Shown here: positions 1 through 5,507 of the stretch, in pieces
Position numbering within the stretch: position 1 is the first letter of the stretch
Layout of the letters: every line of letters starts with the position of its first letter
The notes under the pieces: model-generated
Databases searched by the model: none
Seen by the model: the letters and a program-made list of their open reading frames with translations, nothing else
Told to the model about the DNA's origin: nothing
NCBI GenBank assembly: GCA_017407885.1
Contig: JAFQVU010000050.1
Span: 1-9,194 of the forward strand
Direction: 5' to 3'
From: Clostridia bacterium
Lineage (GTDB): Bacteria; Bacillota_A; Clostridia; Oscillospirales; CAG-272
DNA: 9,194 bases
Position numbers and translations under genes: made by a program

Positions 1-118
1 CTTCAAGATCGTCGATCTCGCTGTTAGTACCGACGATCAATATAACCGTCGCGGCAACTATCATCAGAAACAGTACTCCGAGAAGAATATAAATCGCAAG
101 ATTGATTCTTTTAGACAT
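1..118 (-). CDS. Single-pass membrane protein, N-terminal fragment
   Basis: The first 39 codons of a gene that runs out of the window at position 1. A short basic N-terminus (MSKRIN) is followed by a long hydrophobic helix (about residues 7-30, LAIYILLGVLFLMIVAATVI) and an acidic stretch TNSEIDDLE. This could be a membrane anchor leading into an extracellular or coiled-coil domain; a cleaved signal peptide is less likely given the length of the helix and the absence of a clear cleavage site. The ATG overlaps the amidohydrolase stop as TGATG, and AAGGTGA 5-7 nt upstream is a strong SD, so the start and the coupling are secure. Function cannot be assigned from the part seen. It is not a yabR-type S1 protein. 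Confidence 0.7.
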   Translation of the reverse strand, partial: MSKRINLAIYILLGVLFLMIVAATVILIVGTNSEIDDLE

Positions 119-1266
119 CAGTTCACCTTTTTTCCTTCGATAAAGACCGCTTCAACAGTGTGATCAATGGAAAGTACATCGCCGCGGACAAGTATAATAT
201 CGGCATCCTTTCCGACTTCTATCGAGCCGACACGAGAATCGATTCCGAGTATACGCGCTGGATTTACAGTCATTGCCTCAATCGCCGCGGTGCGGTCAAG
301 CCCTTCCTTATTTGCAATAGCGGCGCAAAGAGGCAAATAATTGAGCGGTGATACAGGATGGTCGGTGGTCAACGCCACATTAGCACCGGCATGTGATAGT
401 TCCGACGGATTTCTGAATGTCTGTTCCTTTAGTTCTGGTTTGGAGCGATCGCAAAGATTAGGACCGACTATTACCTGAACATCAGTGAGCTCATCAGCAA
501 TCAAATGCCCCTCTGTGGCGTGAACAATCGCATATTTTATAGAAAATTCCTCAGCAATGCGTATCGCCGTGAAAATATCGTCTGCGCGATGCGCATGAAA
601 ATGAGCGGTTATTTCGCCGCGCAGAAGAGGGATGAGTGATTCTAACTTAATATCATATTCCGGCGCATCAAGCTCGTCGTCGTTCTTGCTGCGCTCTAAT
701 TCATCGAGATACCGCTTTGCCTTTGCAAGAGTCTCACGCATAAGTGCCGCCGTTGCCATACGTGTTACAGGTGCCGCATTTTTTGAATGATACGTGTTCT
801 TGGGATTCTCGCCAAGTGCAAATTTTATTGCCGCAGGAGCTTTTACGACCATTTTATCGATGCGCTTTCCGCACGTCTTGATAACGCAAATCTGACCGCC
901 AATAGGATTGGCGCTTCCCGGCGCGACCGCGACACAAGTAACTCCCGCCGCACGAGCTTCTGCAAAACAACGGTCAAGAGGATTTATGCCGTCCAAAGCA
1001 CGCACATGCGGCGTTATAGGATCGCTGTCCTCGTTGCAGTCATCCCCCTCGAAATCAAGCGAATCCTCTACAATGCCGAGATGTGTGTGTGCATCAATAA
1101 ATCCCGGGTACGCAGTAAGTCCGTCAGCATAAAGAATTTCACCATCATATTCCGGCGCATCGGACTCGCCAATGGCGGAAATCTTTCCGTTTTCGATTAA
1201 AATCCAACCGCCGCGAATTAAACCCGCGGCGGACATTGTTTCAATTGTGAGATTTTTTATAAGCAT
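118..1266 (-). CDS. Amidohydrolase, imidazolonepropionase-like (COG1228), substrate unknown
   Basis: A 382-aa metal-dependent hydrolase of the amidohydrolase superfamily, predicted cytoplasmic. It has a beta sandwich at both ends and a TIM barrel between. Visible motifs: PGFIDAHTHLG with metal ligands H60 and H62; SDPITPHVRALDGINP (81-96); GSANPIGGQ (117-125); KFALGENPK with K148; AHFHAHRADDI (221-231); VHATEGH with H249 and H253; and TTDHPVSP with D302. NPARILGID and GSIEVGKDADIILV (347-360) mark the C-terminal metal-hydrolase end. The reaction is probably hydrolysis of a cyclic amide or peptide-like bond, but the substrate cannot be inferred. The ATG has only a weak SD (GGTAG). It follows divIC after 82 AT-rich nt, and its TGA overlaps the next gene's ATG. 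It is a different subfamily from the mtaD product. Confidence 0.85.
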   Translation of the reverse strand: MLIKNLTIETMSAAGLIRGGWILIENGKISAIGESDAPEYDGEILYADGLTAYPGFIDAHTHLGIVEDSLDFEGDDCNEDSDPITPHVRALDGINPLDRCFAEARAAGVTCVAVAPGSANPIGGQICVIKTCGKRIDKMVVKAPAAIKFALGENPKNTYHSKNAAPVTRMATAALMRETLAKAKRYLDELERSKNDDELDAPEYDIKLESLIPLLRGEITAHFHAHRADDIFTAIRIAEEFSIKYAIVHATEGHLIADELTDVQVIVGPNLCDRSKPELKEQTFRNPSELSHAGANVALTTDHPVSPLNYLPLCAAIANKEGLDRTAAIEAMTVNPARILGIDSRVGSIEVGKDADIILVRGDVLSIDHTVEAVFIEGKKVN

Positions 1267-1348
1267 ATTTCTACCGTAATTCTTTTTGTTTTATAAATCT
1301 ATTTTATCCGGATACATAAATAATATTACATATCATCGAACATAAATA

Positions 1349-1630
1349 TCAATTTATCAGGTCGTTATAAAAAATAATTTCATCCGGCAAGCAATAACCA
1401 AGCTTTTCCTTGGCGAGAGCAATTATATACTCCTCATCAAACGGAGTATTAAGCTTGCTGTTGATCTCGTCAATACTTCCCTGTACTTCCTCAATTCGTT
1501 CTGTCAGCTTATCACGTTCCTCCTCGAGCTGATTGTACTCGATTTGAACGCTTACCAGGGTGATTATGAAAAACAGGAATGCGAAAAATATTGCGAGCTT
1601 CACCGGTATGGACATCCGTACCTGTTTCAT
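1349..1630 (-). CDS. divIC: Cell division protein DivIC/FtsB family
   Basis: A small bitopic membrane protein (93 aa) of the septum complex, expected to pair with FtsL and DivIB and link to cell-wall synthesis. Short cytoplasmic N-terminus, membrane helix about 10-29 (VKLAIFFAFLFFIITLVSVQ), extracellular coiled coil about 31-61 (YNQLEEERDKLTERIEEVQ and onward), then the conserved C-terminal block DEEYIIALAKEKLGYCLPDE (65-84). Position after yabQ agrees with Bacillus divIC. The start is clear: AAAGGA (1643-1638) 7 nt before the ATG, with an in-frame TAA 21 nt upstream. Its first 119 nt are shared with the yabQ frame. It needs expression during growth, so the mostly sporulation genes yabPQ upstream must be transcribed through, or an internal promoter must exist; I see no clear one. 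Confidence 0.92.
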   Translation of the reverse strand: MKQVRMSIPVKLAIFFAFLFFIITLVSVQIEYNQLEEERDKLTERIEEVQGSIDEINSKLNTPFDEEYIIALAKEKLGYCLPDEIIFYNDLIN

Positions 1631-2207
1631 CCTGTAATCCTTTCGTTTTTATGAACAGCCGCGAGCAATATAAAGTAAGCTCCCCGGCAGATTTTTCAGT
1701 GTAATGTTTATGCCGCCATGTAAATACACGATCAACGGCACGTCCAAGTGTAAGTTTGTAAAGTTTTAATATCAAATGAAGAATGACGCGAGCAATCGGC
1801 ATCAACATCCTGCGCCATATAAACGACAGGATACGGTAAATCAGTCTTGCCAGTGCATTTGATATAAGTTTTGTTAAACGCCCAACCGTTTCAAGATAGA
1901 TAAAGAAACCGCCAAGCGCGCCGAGTAAAATAAATCCTCTTGCCGTGCCGCCGTTAGCTTGAAAGCAGAACAGCACAAGAGTGACTGCTGATACAACGAA
2001 GAAAATGATGTCCTCAATGAATGAAACAGCAGTCAAAACGGTTTCAGACGCGATTTGCGCAACCTTTCCCGTTCCGTGAAGGGAGAGAAAAACACGCGAA
2101 ATGCGCATTAGATCAAAAAATACTCCGAGTATAACGCCGAGTATCAGAGAATATAAAAGCAGGTTCCACTGCCATGCCATGTCAAAACCGAGTGTTACAG
2201 TTTCCAC
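1512..2207 (-). CDS. yabQ: Sporulation membrane protein YabQ
   Basis: YabQ is a polytopic membrane protein of the mother cell needed in Bacillus for spore cortex formation. With the GTG start the protein is 231 aa (Bacillus about 210). It has a first membrane helix near 14-33 (LLLYSLILGVILGVFFDLMR), then helices near 63-83 and 89-106 around FQANGGTARGF, and a long basic amphipathic region (about 115-170) rich in Arg and Ile/Leu, typical of the family tail. The frame does not stop before divIC: residues about 193-231 are encoded by sequence that also codes for the DivIC N-terminus in another frame. That tail looks nonfamilial (hydrophilic, Gly/Arg/Asn-rich). In a different frame a TGA overlaps the divIC ATG as ATGA, so a recent frameshift near the 3' end, or a base error, is possible. 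The gene call is firm; the C-terminus is doubtful. Confidence 0.85.
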   Translation of the reverse strand: METVTLGFDMAWQWNLLLYSLILGVILGVFFDLMRISRVFLSLHGTGKVAQIASETVLTAVSFIEDIIFFVVSAVTLVLFCFQANGGTARGFILLGALGGFFIYLETVGRLTKLISNALARLIYRILSFIWRRMLMPIARVILHLILKLYKLTLGRAVDRVFTWRHKHYTEKSAGELTLYCSRLFIKTKGLQDETGTDVHTGEARNIFRIPVFHNHPGKRSNRVQSARGGT

Positions 2208-2210
2208 GGC

Positions 2211-2217
2211 ATCACCT
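2211..2217 (-). promoter_or_regulatory. Ribosome binding site that decides the yabQ GTG start
   Basis: The minus strand reads AGGTGAT across the yabP stop, complementary to seven bases of the 16S 3' end. The AGG core is 7 nt before a GTG at 2207-2205. Neither the ATG at 2180 nor a start further upstream has a comparable site, so GTG is preferred. Confidence 0.7.
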
Positions 2218-2487
2218 GAAGAATCCGCGTTTCTTTTTTGGCTCTGACGGTTCAAAGAAAATGATGCCGCCGATGTTGCCCTCAATATAAAGCTCTCCGG
2301 TTTCGACGGAGAGACGGGAGATTTTAAGTTCCTTCCCATCTATCGCCATCATGCCGCAGCTGCTTTTTAAAATAATGCTTTGCTCGTCGAAGCTCTGTAC
2401 GTCCTCGACACCGGTAATTGTGAGCCGTGTGCGGTCAGAGAGCGTAATCTCCTGACGCGCCGCAGCATTAAAATCACTGTTATTCAT
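2212..2487 (-). CDS. yabP: Sporulation protein YabP
   Basis: A 91-aa beta-rich protein of the YabP/YqfC family. In Bacillus YabP is made in the mother cell and takes part in spore coat or cortex assembly; its biochemical activity is unknown. The core matches the family: EITLSDRTRLTITGVEDVQS (13-32), then FDEQSIILKSSCGMMAIDGK (33-52), ELKISRLSVETGELYIEG (53-70), and a basic end KKKRGFFR. I chose ATG 2487 because AGGAG stands 6 nt before it; a TTG at 2505 would place that SD inside the gene. The SD is part of a 10-bp inverted repeat, and a sigma-E-like promoter lies just upstream. The last codons AGG TGA also serve as the SD of yabQ. Confidence 0.93.
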   Translation of the reverse strand: MNNSDFNAAARQEITLSDRTRLTITGVEDVQSFDEQSIILKSSCGMMAIDGKELKISRLSVETGELYIEGNIGGIIFFEPSEPKKKRGFFR

Positions 2488-2494
2488 CCGTATC

Positions 2495-2549
2495 TCCTCT
2501 GCCAAGTGGATTGCCGCAGAACGGCTTTATACCATTATATGGCAGAGGA
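2495..2549 (-). promoter_or_regulatory. Inverted repeat able to sequester the yabP ribosome binding site
   Basis: TCCTCTGCCA (2495-2504, plus strand) and TGGCAGAGGA (2540-2549) are perfect 10-bp inverse repeats around a 35-nt loop. The loop contains a nested GCCG/CGGC hairpin (2513-2516 with 2522-2525). In the minus-strand mRNA the 3' arm is TGGCAGAGGA, which contains most of the yabP SD (AGAGGAG, 2500-2494). The 5' arm lies upstream of the predicted sigma-E start near 2527. Only read-through RNA would carry both arms. The repeat is seen directly; the regulatory role is inferred. Confidence 0.6.
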
Positions 2550-2562
2550 AGTCCGGATATAC
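2534..2562 (-). promoter_or_regulatory. Putative sigma-E-type sporulation promoter of yabPQ
   Basis: On the minus strand, -10 CATATAAT (2541-2534) matches 7 of 8 positions of the Bacillus sigma-E element CATACAAT. A -35-like GTATATC (2562-2556) sits 14 nt upstream, the spacing expected for sigma E, and matches 4 of the last 5 positions of ATATT. The site starts just after the rqcP stop. The start point would be near 2527, about 40 nt before the yabP ATG. The Bacillus yabPQ genes are mother-cell sporulation genes under sigma E, which supports the call. A sigma-A reading of TATAAT lacks a -35 at 17 nt. Confidence 0.55.
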
Positions 2563-2563
2563 A

Positions 2564-2806
2564 TCAAGAAATAACTTCGTACATAGAAGCTGCATCAGCT
2601 TTGGCGGTAAACTCGCGCACATCGATAAATTTAAGCTTCGTCGTTCGCTGACCGAATGTAATTTCAATAATATCGCCTTCTTTAACATCATACGATGCCT
2701 TAGCCGGACGACCGTTTACCGAAACATGTTGTGTATCGCAGGCTTCATTTGCGACGGTACGTCTCTTGATGAGACGGGACACTTTAAGAAATTTGTCCAG
2801 GCGCAT
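2564..2806 (-). CDS. rqcP: S4-domain ribosome quality-control factor RqcP
   Basis: An 80-aa S4 RNA-binding protein, the orthologue of Bacillus YabO/RqcP. RqcP works with RqcH on stalled 50S subunits, helping add poly-alanine tails to trapped peptides so that they can be degraded. MRLDKFLKVSRLIKRRT is almost identical to the Bacillus N-terminus and contains the RNA-contacting R2 and R16. VSVNGRPAKASYDVKEGD (28-45) is the S4 beta-loop, and ASMYEVIS is the C-terminal end. There is no recognisable SD: the sequence before the ATG is AACAAGTAATTA, which includes the HU stop 3 nt away. Its translation therefore probably depends on ribosomes finishing HU. Its stop overlaps the neighbourhood of the sigma-E-like promoter of yabP. 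Confidence 0.96.
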   Translation of the reverse strand: MRLDKFLKVSRLIKRRTVANEACDTQHVSVNGRPAKASYDVKEGDIIEITFGQRTTKLKFIDVREFTAKADAASMYEVIS

Positions 2807-2809
2807 TAA

Positions 2810-3085
2810 TTACTTGTTGAGCTTTGCCTTGAGAGTCTTACCCGAGGTGAAAGCGAGGCGCTTGGAAGCAGGGATAGTGATAGCCTTGCGAGTAGCGGGA
2901 TTGATACCAGCTCTTGCAGGACGATCCTTAACCTCAAATGTACCGAAGCCGACGATCTGAACCTTTTCGCCGCCGAGGATAGCATCCTCGATACCTGCGA
3001 ATGCAGCGTTAACTACTGCTTCAACGTCCCTCTTCTTGAGACCGGTTTCCTTGGTAACTTTTTCGATAAGAGTTGTCTTGTTCAT
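2810..3085 (-). CDS. hup: HU-type DNA-binding nucleoid protein
   Basis: A basic 91-aa protein, the standard HU length. HU dimers bind and bend DNA with little sequence preference and compact the nucleoid. The N-terminal helices (MNKTTLIEKVTKETGL) form the dimer body. The signature GFGTFEVKDRPARAG (46-60) leads into the DNA-binding arm, INPATRKAITIPASK (61-75), with the intercalating Pro at 63, and FTSGKTLKAKLN closes the fold. A GAAAGGAT SD lies 9 nt before the ATG, and a good sigma-A-type promoter lies about 50 nt upstream. In Bacillus HU is encoded elsewhere; here it sits between mazG and rqcP, an order I recall in Clostridia. The rqcP start is 3 nt after the HU stop, so the abundant HU message probably carries rqcP. 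Confidence 0.97.
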   Translation of the reverse strand: MNKTTLIEKVTKETGLKKRDVEAVVNAAFAGIEDAILGGEKVQIVGFGTFEVKDRPARAGINPATRKAITIPASKRLAFTSGKTLKAKLNK

Positions 3086-3117
3086 GGTGTTTAATCCTTT
3101 CGTATAAAGTTTTTACC

Positions 3118-3139
3118 GTATTTTAATCGGTATTTTAAT
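3118..3139. repeat. Tandem 10-bp direct repeat over the hup promoter start region
   Basis: On the plus strand GTATTTTAAT occurs at 3118-3127 and again at 3130-3139, a 12-bp period, covering the predicted transcription start and touching the -10 box. CGGTATTTT, the core of the second copy (3128-3136), recurs at 3207-3215, with a variant CGGTTTTTT at 3218-3226. Repeats at this position could be operator sites, but AT-rich DNA makes short repeats likely by chance. Confidence 0.45.
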
Positions 3140-3166
3140 TATAACATTTTTTTTCACATTAATCAA
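3138..3166 (-). promoter_or_regulatory. Vegetative (sigma-A type) promoter of hup-rqcP
   Basis: On the minus strand, -35 TTGATT (3166-3161) and -10 TATAAT (3143-3138) are separated by exactly 17 nt. The -10 is perfect and the -35 matches 4 of 6. The predicted start near 3131 gives a leader of about 45 nt before the HU ATG. It lies in the longest gap of the window, 171 AT-rich bases. This is the best growth promoter here and probably drives hup and rqcP, with read-through toward divIC. Confidence 0.7.
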
Positions 3167-3256
3167 TACCTAAATGCAAATTTTTTCAAAAAAAGTCGCA
3201 TAAATTCGGTATTTTTTCGGTTTTTTGCCTTGCTGTTACCATTAAATGTAAAAACA

Positions 3257-3946
3257 TCAGCGCTTTTTAATATCCGAAGCGCTCAAAACAACACGATCGC
3301 ACGCATCGCCAAGTGCTTTTTCGCCGTCCACACCGAGTTTTTTTGCAAGTGAGACAACCGAAAACAGCAGGTCTCCGATAAACTTTTCTCTGTCCGATAT
3401 ATTATCTGAAAGTGAGTTTATTGCATCGTCCTCCGGCACAGCGATGCCAAGCTTCTTGGCTTTTGAAGCAAGCTTGTCCGCGCGGATAAGAGACGGAAGC
3501 GAATGAGAGACGGAATCAAGGACTTCCCTATCCGATTTTTGCTGTTTTTCAACAACCTTTATCTTATCCCAATTCTTCAATACCTCGTCGGATGTATCTG
3601 CGCTTACATCTGCGAATACATGCGGATGGCGCAGGATCAGCTTTTTGCATATGCCGTCTGCAACATCATCAAGTGAGAAATCACCGGCTTCCTCGGCGAT
3701 TCTTGAATGGAACACTACCTGAAGCATAAGATCACCGAGTTCCTCGCACATGAGCGTGTTATTATCGGTATCGATCGCTTCTATGGCTTCGTATGTTTCC
3801 TCGATGAGATCGCGACGGATTGATTTGTGATCCTGTTCACGGTCCCACGGACAACCTTCGGGAGAACGCAATATTTCCATAATCTCACGCAAATCATTTA
3901 TGTTGTAATTTTTCTTTGTTTTCAAAGCCTCAATGCGTTTTTGCAT
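3257..3946 (-). CDS. mazG: Nucleoside triphosphate pyrophosphohydrolase MazG
   Basis: MazG hydrolyses (d)NTPs to monophosphate and pyrophosphate, cleaning abnormal nucleotides from the pool. The 229-aa protein opens with a helical stretch, then SPEGCPWDREQ (28-38), HKSIRRDLIEETYE (40-53) with the EExxE motif at E49/E50/E53, and CEELGDLMLQVVFH (67-80) with ExxD at E69/D72: one complete all-alpha metal site. KLILRHPHVFADV near 102-114 is also typical. The second MazG repeat (about 165-215, with GDLLFSVVSLAKKLGVD) is recognisable, but its EExxE is missing and the Glu of ExxD is Phe (F189, D192). The Bacillus YabN methylase domain is absent. I chose ATG 3946 over an upstream ATG at 3988 because GAAAGGA sits 9 nt before it and the MQKRIEALK start fits the family. 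It lies 52 nt after the flippase. Confidence 0.9.
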   Translation of the reverse strand: MQKRIEALKTKKNYNINDLREIMEILRSPEGCPWDREQDHKSIRRDLIEETYEAIEAIDTDNNTLMCEELGDLMLQVVFHSRIAEEAGDFSLDDVADGICKKLILRHPHVFADVSADTSDEVLKNWDKIKVVEKQQKSDREVLDSVSHSLPSLIRADKLASKAKKLGIAVPEDDAINSLSDNISDREKFIGDLLFSVVSLAKKLGVDGEKALGDACDRVVLSASDIKKR

Positions 3947-3975
3947 AATTATACATCCTTTCAAAATTTTAAACC

Positions 3976-4010
3976 TACAGCGGATCATAGATGACCTATT
4001 ATCCGCTGTA
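3976..4010 (-). repeat. Strong inverted repeat spanning the flippase stop codon
   Basis: TACAGCGGAT at 3976-3985 is perfectly repeated in inverse as ATCCGCTGTA at 4001-4010. An inner ATAG/CTAT pair (3987-3990 with 3996-3999) leaves a 5-nt loop and one C/T mismatch. The minus-strand RNA would form a stem of about 14 bp that contains the last flippase codons and its TAA. On the minus strand it is followed by GGTTTAAAATTTT, a poor U tract. On the plus strand it is followed by CATTTTTTCT, a better one. It could be a weak or attenuating terminator between flippase and mazG, an mRNA processing or stability element, or a terminator of antisense transcription. Confidence 0.6.
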
Positions 4011-5501
4011 CATTTTTTCTCCTATTGCCGATATCAGAAAATACCCGACTGCCGCCGAAGCTATCGCAACAAGCGTACCGGTCATAGGGTATATAATCAC
4101 CGCAAGTGTCACAGACAATGATGCGGCAATAAGCGGTTTAAGACAGGGCTTAAACCCGATTGCCTTTTTCATGGGTGTTAGCAATGCAATTGCTATAACC
4201 GATATTATCATAACCGTGAAATAGCAAATGAATGTTGAAATCGGAGTAGCATATTTCCCGAGAGACGGCGTGAGAACCCAAGTCGCCGTAAGCTTTGCGG
4301 CAGCTCCGCACAGCATAGCATAAAGTGGTACTCTTTCGTGTCCGCTTGCTTGAAGTATAGTGTTTGTCAGTCCAAGCATACAAAGAAGCATGGACGATGG
4401 AGCAAGAAGTGTTAAAAGCATCGCTCCACGCTCGGCGATATCATCTGCAAAAAGCAGTGCTAATATTGGCTCGGACATAGCCGCCATACCCACAGCACAC
4501 GGAATGGCAATCAAAGTGGTGCTTTTAACGGCATCGGATACAAGCGTATTCGCTTTTTCTCGCTCACCGGATGCAAGCGCCGCGGAAAGCGCAGGCAAAA
4601 GCGCGTATGCAATGGGCATTGTGAGTACAGGCGGAAGATTGAACATAGGGACAGCGAGCGAAGAGTAATTTCCCCATATAGCGGCAACCTCGGCTTGCGA
4701 CATTCCGATCGCGTGCAGACTTCGTGTCATTATAAGCGAATCAATCAGATTTGTAAGGCTCATAACGCTTGAGGATAGAGTAATCGGAAGAGCCGCGGTG
4801 ATAAGACGATGCGCATGGACGCGCTTGGGTGTAAGTTCGGGATCTCCTATTGGACGTTTTCTTAACATGAAGGCTATGTATAGCACGATCATCCCTGACG
4901 CAACGCCGATTGTTATTCCTGCGGCAGCGTAAGCGGCGGCTATTGCTATGCTTTGTCCGCTTTCAACCGCGTGGTATGCAAGCGCTACGCCAAGAGAAAC
5001 CTTGCCCAGTGCTTCGATTACTTGCGATAACGAGTGCCATTTTAGATCGCCGAATCCTTGAAAGTATCCGCGAAGAGCCGCCGATTGACACACAAAGAAA
5101 AGTGTCGGAGCTACCGCAATTATCGCAGGACGTGAATTTTCTACGCGCATGATATGGGAAATGGGTCCTGATGCGAAAATTAACACAAGACAACCGACAA
5201 GTCCGAGAGAAGTAAATATTGTCAGTGAGATGCGAAATATTCGCAAAGCGCCGGCTCCCCTGCGCTTATTGGGAATTTTTGCTATAAGCATTGATGCGGC
5301 GGCAGGGAGTCCAGCGGCACAAAGCATATAGAACCAGGTAAAAAGCGTATAGGCGCTGTTAAAATACCCCATTCCCTCTTCTCCGATGAGTGAGGTAAGT
5401 GGAATTTTAAAAAACAGTCCTGCCGCCTTGACTATTAAATTTGAAACGGTCATGAGTATCACGCCGCTTGAAAGCTTGGAAATAAAGCTGATTTTCTTCA
5501 C
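3999..5501 (-). CDS. yabM: MOP-superfamily lipid flippase (SpoVB/YtgP/YabM type)
   Basis: A polytopic membrane protein of 500 aa, close to the usual length for 14-helix flippases of the polysaccharide-biosynthesis/MurJ superfamily, which move lipid-linked precursors across the membrane. The N-terminus shows the family pattern: a first helix, then VKAAGLFFKIPLTSLIGEEG (residues 24-43) and MGYFNSAYTLF, and RGYFQGFGD near 144-152. The rest alternates hydrophobic helices with short charged loops. The start is GTG (5501) with GGAG 8 nt upstream; no ATG fits better, since the next Met (residue 17) is inside the first helix. It stands directly before mazG, as yabM does in Bacillus. Candidate roles are lipid II or spore cortex precursor export, or an undefined glycan substrate; sequence alone does not choose. 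Confidence 0.88.
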   Translation of the reverse strand: MKKISFISKLSSGVILMTVSNLIVKAAGLFFKIPLTSLIGEEGMGYFNSAYTLFTWFYMLCAAGLPAAASMLIAKIPNKRRGAGALRIFRISLTIFTSLGLVGCLVLIFASGPISHIMRVENSRPAIIAVAPTLFFVCQSAALRGYFQGFGDLKWHSLSQVIEALGKVSLGVALAYHAVESGQSIAIAAAYAAAGITIGVASGMIVLYIAFMLRKRPIGDPELTPKRVHAHRLITAALPITLSSSVMSLTNLIDSLIMTRSLHAIGMSQAEVAAIWGNYSSLAVPMFNLPPVLTMPIAYALLPALSAALASGEREKANTLVSDAVKSTTLIAIPCAVGMAAMSEPILALLFADDIAERGAMLLTLLAPSSMLLCMLGLTNTILQASGHERVPLYAMLCGAAAKLTATWVLTPSLGKYATPISTFICYFTVMIISVIAIALLTPMKKAIGFKPCLKPLIAASLSVTLAVIIYPMTGTLVAIASAAVGYFLISAIGEKMYSG

Positions 5502-5507
5502 AGAAGA

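Noticed and set aside
1305..1314. 10-bp palindrome TATCCGGATA between divIC and the amidohydrolase
   Set aside because: Short, isolated, no loop or T tract; could be chance.
1323..1352. TTGATA, 18 nt, TAATAT as a promoter for the amidohydrolase
   Set aside because: The -10 matches only 4 of 6 in very AT-rich sequence; not strong enough to list.
2208..2339. Upstream extension of yabQ over the yabP gene
   Set aside because: It would overlap yabP by over 100 nt and has no family match; GTG 2207 has an ideal SD.
2488..2505. TTG start six codons upstream for yabP
   Set aside because: It would put the strong AGGAG SD inside the coding region; ATG 2487 uses it at 6 nt.
3086..3256. Rho-independent terminator for mazG in the gap before hup
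   Set aside because: Only A/T runs and weak AT stems; no GC-rich stem followed by a T tract.
3948..3953. TATAAT on the minus strand just before the mazG ATG
   Set aside because: It lies between SD and start codon, so a transcript from it would lack the SD.
3947..3988. Longer mazG start at ATG 3988
   Set aside because: The extra 14 residues do not match the family, overlap the hairpin, and the SD fits ATG 3946.
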